Assembly (NCBI GenBank): GCA_000310025.1
Contig: FN649739.1
Location: 2,159,473-2,223,472, forward strand
Direction: 5' to 3'
DNA length: 64,000 nucleotides
Source: Ectocarpus siliculosus
Lineage: Eukaryota; Sar; Phaeophyceae; Ectocarpales; Ectocarpaceae
The position numbers and the translations under genes are program-made. A model generated the notes under the pieces. It did not search any database and was not told the origin of the DNA. It worked only from the letters and a program-made list of their open reading frames with translations. Of the stretch, positions 57,339 through 64,000 are shown in pieces (within the stretch, counting starts at the first letter, position 1; the number at the start of each line of letters is the position of its first letter).

Positions 57339-57848
57339 TCACTGCCGCCTTGCACCAACCTGTCGAAAATCCTGAGGGTGCACCGCTCCCCCCGCCTCCT
57401 GGTGCTGCTGCCTAGCCCAGGACATGTCTGCTGCGGTCGCAGCAGTGCCAGCAGGATCGCCGATCTCGCTGCCGTAGCCACCAGGCCAGTCCAACCCAGT
57501 CGGTGCAACGGACACCCCACTTCCGGGAGAGTGCTGCTGCTGCTGCTGCTGTTCCTGGCCCCCTCCTCCTCCTCCTCCTCCTCCTCTCCAGGCATCGTCG
57601 ACAACCCCGCCGCCGCCGGGGTGCTGGTCGAAGCTCCCCATCCCGTTTACCCCCCGCTTGTTCGCGAAGATCTCAAGCCGGTCCGTATCGAACGGAACGT
57701 ATCCGGCTTTGGCCATGCCTCTGATCTGTTTGCCGCTCCTGCTTTTTTTGCTGTGCACAGCTCTCGATGTCGATGAACTCTCCGACCAGGGGCAGCTGCT
57801 GGTCAGGTGTTCGATTGCACACGCGCCTTGTGGTCGTTGCGCAGGCAA
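57339..57848 (-). CDS. Possible Gly/Gln-rich protein, 3' exon
   Basis: The open frame includes MAKAGYVPFDTDRLEIFANK, then a poly-Gly run, a poly-Gln run, and ends HPQDFRQVGARRQ at 57339. A poly(A) signal lies about 170 bases downstream. Between 57740 and 58100 the two other minus frames are also open: one is Gln-rich (HQQHVTEQQR), the other contains LPLVGEFIDIESCAQQKKQ. The upstream structure is therefore unresolved; the region may be one spliced gene whose junctions I cannot place. No family is recognised. Confidence 0.35.
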   Translation of the reverse strand: MPAQRPQGACAIEHLTSSCPWSESSSTSRAVHSKKSRSGKQIRGMAKAGYVPFDTDRLEIFANKRGVNGMGSFDQHPGGGGVVDDAWRGGGGGGGGGQEQQQQQQHSPGSGVSVAPTGLDWPGGYGSEIGDPAGTAATAADMSWARQQHQEAGGAVHPQDFRQVGARRQ

Positions 57849-58449
57849 GCCCTTTGGCGGGACTCCACTCGCCCTGCTTCCCCGCTTCCGAGCCCCTGGC
57901 CCTGCTGCTGCCTAAGAAGGGCTGCTACTGCTGGCTGCTGCAGCTGCTGCCGTTGCCGTTTGCACACTATGTCGCTTGCTCGCTGTTGCTCCGTCACGTG
58001 CTGCTGGTGCTGCTGCTGCACCTCTGGTGTATACCCGCAGGAAGCACGACAGAGAGCAGAGGCCGATTTCCTACCTTTGCGCGGCCGCCTCTCTCGCTGC
58101 ACCGCACACCGCTGCTAGCAGAGCCGTCCGTGATGAACAACAGCAGGGGAAGGGGACCCGCAGCCTTCTTCCTCTTGTTTCCCTCTCTCTCTCTCTCTCT
58201 GACACTGACTCCTGTGTGTTGCTTGCTGGCGGGGCGAAGTCGCTGATTTCTTGTGACAGCCGGGAGCAACTGTCCTTTCAAAAAAAAAACAGGGCGCAAA
58301 GAGCCGAGGAATTGTTATGTGGGTCGTCAGCAAGTCAAATCAGATTTATCAAGTCAAATCAGATTTCTTGCCGGCACCCGTTCATACAACAAGATTTCTC
58401 GAGAGGACTCGCCACCTCTTGTTTTGCTAGAAGCATTTTTTTTTTAATC

Positions 58450-59245
58450 ACCAAAAATGTAGGTGGTGTTTGAATTGTTCTCTCGAAGTTTCGAAATTCC
58501 ACCTGCAGGACAACAACCCGCGATTATTTTTCCGGCTGTATTTTGGCATATTCGGCGGTTGTTCATTGGTGTGCGAACTACAGCACGAGAGTCTGAAAAG
58601 AGGCATATTGTATGTAGCAGAGACCACGCCCTGGCTAACCCACGGGCTCAACAGAGTCTTCGAACAATGTTTCTGCAGTCGGGACGAGGTCCATGCCCGC
58701 GTGTATGCCACGCAGCAATGTGCCAGAGGAGGATGCGTCTCGCAAGCTGCGGAAGACAGATGGATGAACATGTACGTGTATACCCATTTGCGACGTTCTC
58801 TCTCGGCAAAGCACCAAAAAAAAATGCCGAAGTGACCGCTGAAACATCGAACGACATCCACGGCCAGACAGAAAGAGACACATCTCCACCGATGTACATT
58901 ATACACGCGCATGATGTTTTCGAGCGGTGCCAACGAACGCACGCGCACCTAGATACTGCTTGTGTTGCTGCTGCGTACTGCCGCTGCTGCTGTGACATGT
59001 ATATGTTGCTGGCAGACTAGTTTATGGGCACATGAGTACTACTACTACCGCCGCTGCTGCTGCGCACGTTGAGCTCCTCGGGCTGCACCGGTCTACATGC
59101 CTGACTATTATCTTCTGTCTGCGCGGCTGCTTCTTCTACAACAACATCATAATCATCATAATCATCACGATCAATGCGCCACCCACCAGCCAAACCCACA
59201 GCGCCTGTAGTAGTAACGTAGTACCCACCTCTTGATGACGACAAT

Positions 59246-59295
<50 letters not shown>

Positions 59296-61570
59296 TTGTG
59301 TCCAGATGCCCAATGGGGGGGACGAAGCAGTTCGTCGGTGCTACCAACAAACCTAGCTGGTTGCACACAGCTCCCTTCTTCCTCAACACAGACAGAGAGA
59401 TATCTCGACTTGGGCAGAGAGAGGGTGATGTGAGGGAATGATGGTGATTGAGGAGGAGGAGGAAAAAGAACCAACACAGCGGTTTATTTCGTCATTGTAT
59501 GTGTTTCATGTGCCATTGGCAGACCGACCACAGCAAGAACTCTAGGTCCTGTTTACTTGTTGTTTATGTGGTCTCTCTAGAACCCAACGTCGGTCAAAAG
59601 GTTCAACCCGTAATAAGTTTTTCCGGGTTTTGGCAGATCTTTGAGATCCATAGTCGTCTGCATGCATTCATACAACATATCTTGGGCTCTCACCCAACAC
59701 ACACCGCCGTCCATTCCGAGCTGGGAGAAATCTTCTACATAGGTGACATGTGTATATATATGTTTCCCTCCCCTTCTTGCTTGTTGTGCACCAACCAGGT
59801 AGGTATGTATAGGTATGTATGCTGCCAGCTTGTTGTTCATGCAGCATTGATTCACTCTATGCGGACCGTTTCAATGTTACATATATATCCCGACCATTCG
59901 GGTTGATCCGAAGTTGTTTGTTATATATATATAGTCTATGCATAGATAGGCTTAGGGTGAAGGGGGGGGTGTAAGCTACCGAGCTACAGTAGTAGACTGC
60001 ACGACGAACACAAACAAACACAGACGCCAAAATTATTATTTCGGCCAAGAGAATAACAATACCTAAATAATATGTAAAATTAAGAGAGAATATATATGAT
60101 GAGCGTCCATGCCATGACCTAATATCTATCTATCTATCTGCTATTATCTGAAAATAGTCCGTGTCCGGGTGTCAGGCCAAACCCTTCGCCAAACTATGTT
60201 CTGTTGTTCTTGGATTGGATTAACAAATAAAGCGTGCACCAGATAGATAGCCAGACAGACGTGGGCCGGGATGGAATCAATGGATGATTAGTGAGATGCG
60301 GACGTCGAGATGGATGGATGATGATTGATGTGAAATAAAGAGAAATAAATGCCGGCGGCCCGCTCGGAAGAAACCATTCATCAAACAAGGCTAAACACGT
60401 CTGTCTACAGGCAGTTTTGAATTTAGTATGTGTCTGGTTCGTTCGAGCGTGTTCGAACAAGATCCTCAATCAAACAAACCAGGAGGCGATGTCTCAGCGA
60501 AAGCAAAATTGCTAAACTGCACTTACTTCAGTGTAGCATACGTATATCATGATAATAATCAATCAATCAATGCCGGCGGCTGATGAGCCCATTTTTCCCG
60601 GCCATTGTTGTTCGTCAACAACTTGAGCTTCGGCTGCTTGCTTGTTGTGTGAAGGACAATGATCGACGATGGTCCCCACACAGTAGTTACGGTCGTCAAC
60701 CAATCGTTGCTGGAACCAAGAACCAACCCTTCCTCGTACTCAAGCGAGGGCATCTATTTGTAGTCTACATCCTGCTGCTGCTGGTGTACAGCTTCCGTTT
60801 ACAACGAGACCGAGGTGTAGACAAGGTGCATGCCATGCGCAGCAAGTCGCCGCGAGATGATATAGAGATTCATTCGCGAACCGTCGGACGAACGAAGGTA
60901 GGTGATGATGAACGATGCATCAATCATCATCCATCCATCCTGAAACAAACCCGCTCGGGATGCCGGTCGGCCTTATGCTATGACTCATCAGAGCGTTTAT
61001 TATTGACGCACAAGTAATTTTGGTCCAAGCGAACAGGCGTCAACCAGCAAGCCTTAGGGAGGAAGCCACTTCTTCTCCAACGAAGCTTTGCCTTTTCACA
61101 AGCTTCCTGTGCAAATCATCGCCCCCTGCTCAACCATCCACATGTCACGCCTCCTCATCATGCAAGAAGACGGTCGGGAACGAAAACAAGCGGTCGGTTT
61201 GTTCGGTACATGATTGTTTTTCTTCTTCCGTTAGTAGACAAGATACACGTCGACGTGTAGGAACACAGGTCAGGTACACAACAAACACCGACAATAATTT
61301 TACTACAATCATGTCGGACTATGTAGAACGTAACTCAACACATCACATGTAGTGCAGTATGCGACACCCGGCTCTATGCAGACTTCTTTCACAGCAGAAA
61401 TAATGTAGTTGGGTTAAACACAAAGAAAGTACGCCCGGCCTGGTGACGAAGACTCGACCAAAGAAAGGACGGAGAGAATATATCGACACCCAAGGTTCCA
61501 TACCAGAGGTTCAAACTGCAATAGAGCACAAGTAGGGGGACTTGGCCCGCTTGGCGCCCTTGTCCTCCAA
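58450..61570. other. Intergenic, no gene recognised; contains simple repeats
   Basis: A (TC)n tract of about 45 bases lies at 59249-59293. An ATCT tetranucleotide tract lies near 60123-60140, with further GATG/ATCA-type short repeats at 60290-60590. Open frames lack motifs. Confidence 0.5.
59249..59293 (+). repeat. (TC)n microsatellite
   Basis: About 22 uninterrupted TC dinucleotides. Confidence 0.97.
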
Positions 61571-62465
61571 AAATGCATACATACTGCATATACACACATT
61601 TTCTTCTAGATCGTGCGTCTCCTGTGCATGGGCGGAGTCGCTCTTACTTTTTTTTTCCGTCTCCCTCCATCCTCTACTACATCCTGGTAGATAGGGGGAG
61701 CACACAGATCCCAGAGCTGCACGTAAGTGCGATAGATATAGGTTCGACCGACCACTTCCTCATATGGGCAAACATCGACCGATCTAGAAAGACGGAGAGC
61801 AACAAGAAACAGAGGAAAGTGTTCCGGTGGAAAGTAGAGCGTTTGGAAGACAAGGGGACACGGGATGAATAATTCCAGAAGGGACTGGCTGGTAGTGTAG
61901 AACCCTTCAGGAACCTGCTGAGAAGCGTCGAAGACGGACAGGTAGACGACAAGCAGCAGGGGACAGGGTGATTGAAGGATGGGAGTCCTGTGAACACAAC
62001 AACGGCAGAGCGAATATAGTGGGAAAGAAGGTGGTACGATGTGGGGTATCGGTTAAAAGGGTGCTTCTTATTATCGACCAATAAAACACGAAAAAAAAAA
62101 CGAAACCGTGTTTTCTTGAACACATATGGAGGCGTTCTTCCCCGAAAGCGTGAAAAGAAGGAGCCGGGTTTTTTTGGGGCTTTTGCTACTTAAACGAATT
62201 CGTGTTTTTGACACAAGCATCGGACAAGCGCACCGCGGGCGCTGTAACATCACTGAGAACGCTAGAAAGACCTGCCAGACTCACGTCCAGGTCTGTTGTG
62301 GAGATGGACAAGCGGCAGAAGCGGCGTTCAGTCCGTTCTTGGTCCAAAACTAGACACTGCGTGGTGCTCTCGTCTTCAACTGCTGCTGTTGGTGCTGGGG
62401 AATTTTTTTCCATCACACATAGCAAACACGGAAACAGTAGAACGAGTACAGCAGCAGCAGCAAGA

Positions 62466-62501
62466 CCTGACACCAAAGTTTCCGTAAACTTCGGTGTCAG
62501 G
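62466..62501. other. Near-perfect hairpin at the retrotransposon deletion junction
   Basis: The 16-base arm CCTGACACCAAAGTTT, a four-base loop CCGT, then AAACTTCGGTGTCAGG; one mismatch in 16 pairs. It lies immediately before the first recognisable reverse-transcriptase codon. Confidence 0.8.
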
Positions 62502-62502
62502 A

Positions 62503-63300
62503 ATGCTATTGGCGGATGATTTCGTTGGTATGTCGGACACCCCTGAGGGACTGCAGCTACAAATTGACGCGGCGAAGAAGTTTACTGATAAGTGGAGATT
62601 GTCTGCCAACGTTAAGAAGAGTGACGTCATGGTGTGCAACGAGGTCAGGGAGGAACCAGTAGAACATAGATAGATGGAAGTGGGAGATCGAGGAGATTGC
62701 AGTAGTGGACCAGTACACAACCTCAGAGTAGAGATCGCAAAAGACTGCTCGTGGAATGCACACATGTCCAAGGTAGCGGAAAAGGGCAAAGCACGAGCAG
62801 GAAAGCTGCACCCAATACTCGCACACCGGCACCTCGATACACGCATCAAATTGACGGTTTTGAAGCGCGTAATCGTACCGCCGCTAGAGTGCGCCGGAGA
62901 AGTATGGGACGGAAATAAGAAGGTAGTGAAAGAATTCGAGGCGGCGCAGATGAAAGCAGAAATCATCCTAGGATGCTCCAAGCGCACAAGTAATGCGGCC
63001 GTCAGGGCAGAATTGGGGATCCAATCCCTACGGTCGGGAAGAGACGCAAGGAAGCTGACATGGCAGTATCGCATGTACGGGATGGGAGAGGAGAGGTTGC
63101 CGAGAATAGGATGGGAGGCGAAGTGGGCAGACAAAAAGAGGGGTAGATAACCCACAGAATGGGTCAAGGTTGTAGAGGACGTATGGAGGGGGTTAGACAT
63201 CGACGAAGATGAAACGCTGGAAACGGAGGGTCTGCAGGGGTTCAAGGAGAAGATATCTGTTGCTTGTGCCGAGAGAGAAAATCAGAATCTAAGGAAATAA
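62503..63300 (+). pseudogene. Reverse-transcriptase fragment of the non-LTR element
   Basis: The frame starts at the catalytic ADD box and continues through IDAAKKFTDKWRLSANVKKS and the block AGKLHPILAHRHLDTRIKL, which follow the palm in LINE polymerases. It is interrupted by TAG at about 62671 and TAA at 63148, and ends at 63300. The fingers and first palm motifs are absent upstream. Confidence 0.85.
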
Positions 63301-63799
63301 ACCAAGGATAAGGAGGGTCTAGAAGTGTACGGAATGTTGAAAGAAGGAATAGGGTTCAAGGATTACCTACATGGACCAAATGGACGCAGGGACAAAACTT
63401 AAGGTCAAATTCAGGATCGGGGACATCGGCCTTCGAGAACGTCGACGAAGACATAGGACGGTAGACGACGAAGACGACAAGTTCAAATGTGATTGCGGCT
63501 TCGAATGCGAAGACCGTGTTCATGTAGTCGCGGAATGTCCGTGGTACGAAGAGGAGAGGGAAGTGTACATGACTGAGCTGGGAAAAATGTAAGGGACGTA
63601 CAGGGAGATGTTTGAGGCATGGAATAGAGAGGAGAGGACGGTAGCTGTACTGGGAAGTAGGAAGTGGTTTGAAGAGGCGGGAAGGGATATCGTTAGGATA
63701 GACAGACTAGGGAAGACATTTTTGAGCCACCTTTGGCAAAGTAGAAAGGAACGATTGGCCATCGGTGATAGGTCCTGTGGGAACAATGCTCCGTCCTCC

Positions 63800-63840
63800 A
63801 GGACGCGTGGTCAATGGTCTAACCGCTAAGGCATGCAAAA
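63800..63840 (+). other. tRNA-like A-box fragment at the retrotransposon end
   Basis: GTGGTCAATGGTCTAACCGC followed by TAAGGC resembles a tRNA D-arm. No matching remainder of a tRNA follows within 90 bases. It may be the element's 3' end or a relic of the target. Confidence 0.2.
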
Positions 63841-64000
63841 CATAAGAGTACGCCCCCCCCCGACCTTGTCCAACTAGCTGTCTCCAGCGAAAGGGTGGCC
63901 ACCCTATATGCCAAGTCTCGCGGCCCCTCTTTCTTTCAATTTCTTCTATCCCTGCGATTAATCGTACTGGCCTGTGTGTACAACCTGAGAGTCCTATCAT
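63841..64000. other. Window end, no feature recognised
   Basis: Short stretch after the retrotransposon; nothing assignable. Confidence 0.4.

Larger units (their letters stand above)
61573..63829 (+). mobile_element. Decayed non-LTR retrotransposon
   Basis: Three pieces lie in the order expected for ORF2 of a LINE. First, at 61573-61872, comes the C-terminal part of an APE-type endonuclease (SPSILYYILVD, then IGSTDHFLIWANID, the S-DH motif). Second, from 62503, comes the reverse-transcriptase palm core MLLADDFVGMSDTPEGLQ (the Y/F-ADD box, here LADD) with thumb-like sequence. Third, at 63371-63592, comes a zinc-knuckle end (CDCGFECEDRVHVVAECPWY) and a tail to 63829. In-frame stops at about 62671, 63148 and 63298, a frame change before 63371 and the missing front half of the reverse transcriptase show that it is dead. 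Confidence 0.88.

Noticed and set aside
62376..63245. 289-codon minus-strand frame
   Set aside because: It is antisense to the reverse-transcriptase fragment, whose ADD box and zinc knuckle read on the plus strand.

Overview
The window is eukaryotic nuclear DNA, most probably from a brown alga (Phaeophyceae, Ectocarpus-like). The evidence is: (i) a gene at 54439-50207 (minus) carrying three perfect copies of the EsV-1-7 cysteine motif (C-x4-C-x16-C-x2-H-x12), a family expanded in brown algae; (ii) a short reading frame at 22352 (minus) that starts with a signal peptide followed by Phe at the predicted cleavage site, the heterokont-type bipartite plastid targeting signal; (iii) small phase-consistent exons separated by introns of several hundred bases; (iv) abundant transposon debris. 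There are no bacterial operons, rRNA genes or CRISPR arrays. All coding calls are exon models built by eye from GT/AG borders and reading-phase continuity.

Layout. 0.5-9.3 kb (+): a 12-13 exon gene with four EF-hand-like segments, a Ser/Pro-rich linker and two RanBP2-type zinc fingers. 10.9-17.4 kb: a repeat block with a foldback-like structure. Two inverted arms made of tandem subrepeats (about 11.0-11.5 and 15.4-16.0 kb) enclose a satellite-like array, a 1 kb cluster of the 12-bp palindrome CTTCCATGGAAG and telomere-like tracts; a separate 0.94 kb element with terminal inverted repeats follows. 17.4-22 kb: no assignable gene. 22.1-22.5 kb (-): plastid-targeted protein with a TATA box. 23.7-25.3 kb (-): three-exon SCP2 sterol-carrier-domain gene. 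25.3-29.8 kb: no gene. 29.8-31.65 kb: 2.35 copies of a 786-bp tandem duplication.

32.5-38.3 kb, possibly to 39.9 kb (-): a multi-exon transposase-like gene resembling the KDZ superfamily. 41.6-43.7 kb (-): a two-exon gene for a Pro/Ala-rich protein with a PHD-like Cys/His cluster and an RGG-rich tail. 43.7-50.2 kb: intergenic, with small duplications and a strand-skewed A/C-rich tract. 50.2-54.4 kb (-): the EsV-1-7 gene, with a Gly/His/Asn-rich N-terminal region of about 740 residues. 57.2-58.1 kb (-): a possible Gly/Gln-rich coding region with a poly(A) signal. 61.6-63.8 kb (+): a decayed non-LTR retrotransposon (endonuclease end, reverse-transcriptase end, zinc knuckle).

The host genes do not form an obvious pathway: a calcium/zinc-finger protein, a lipid-transfer domain, a plastid protein and two probable nuclear regulators. 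The most unusual items are the EF-hand plus RanBP2 architecture, the EsV-1-7 protein with introns placed inside the repeats' first cysteine loops, and the palindrome-rich foldback-like block.
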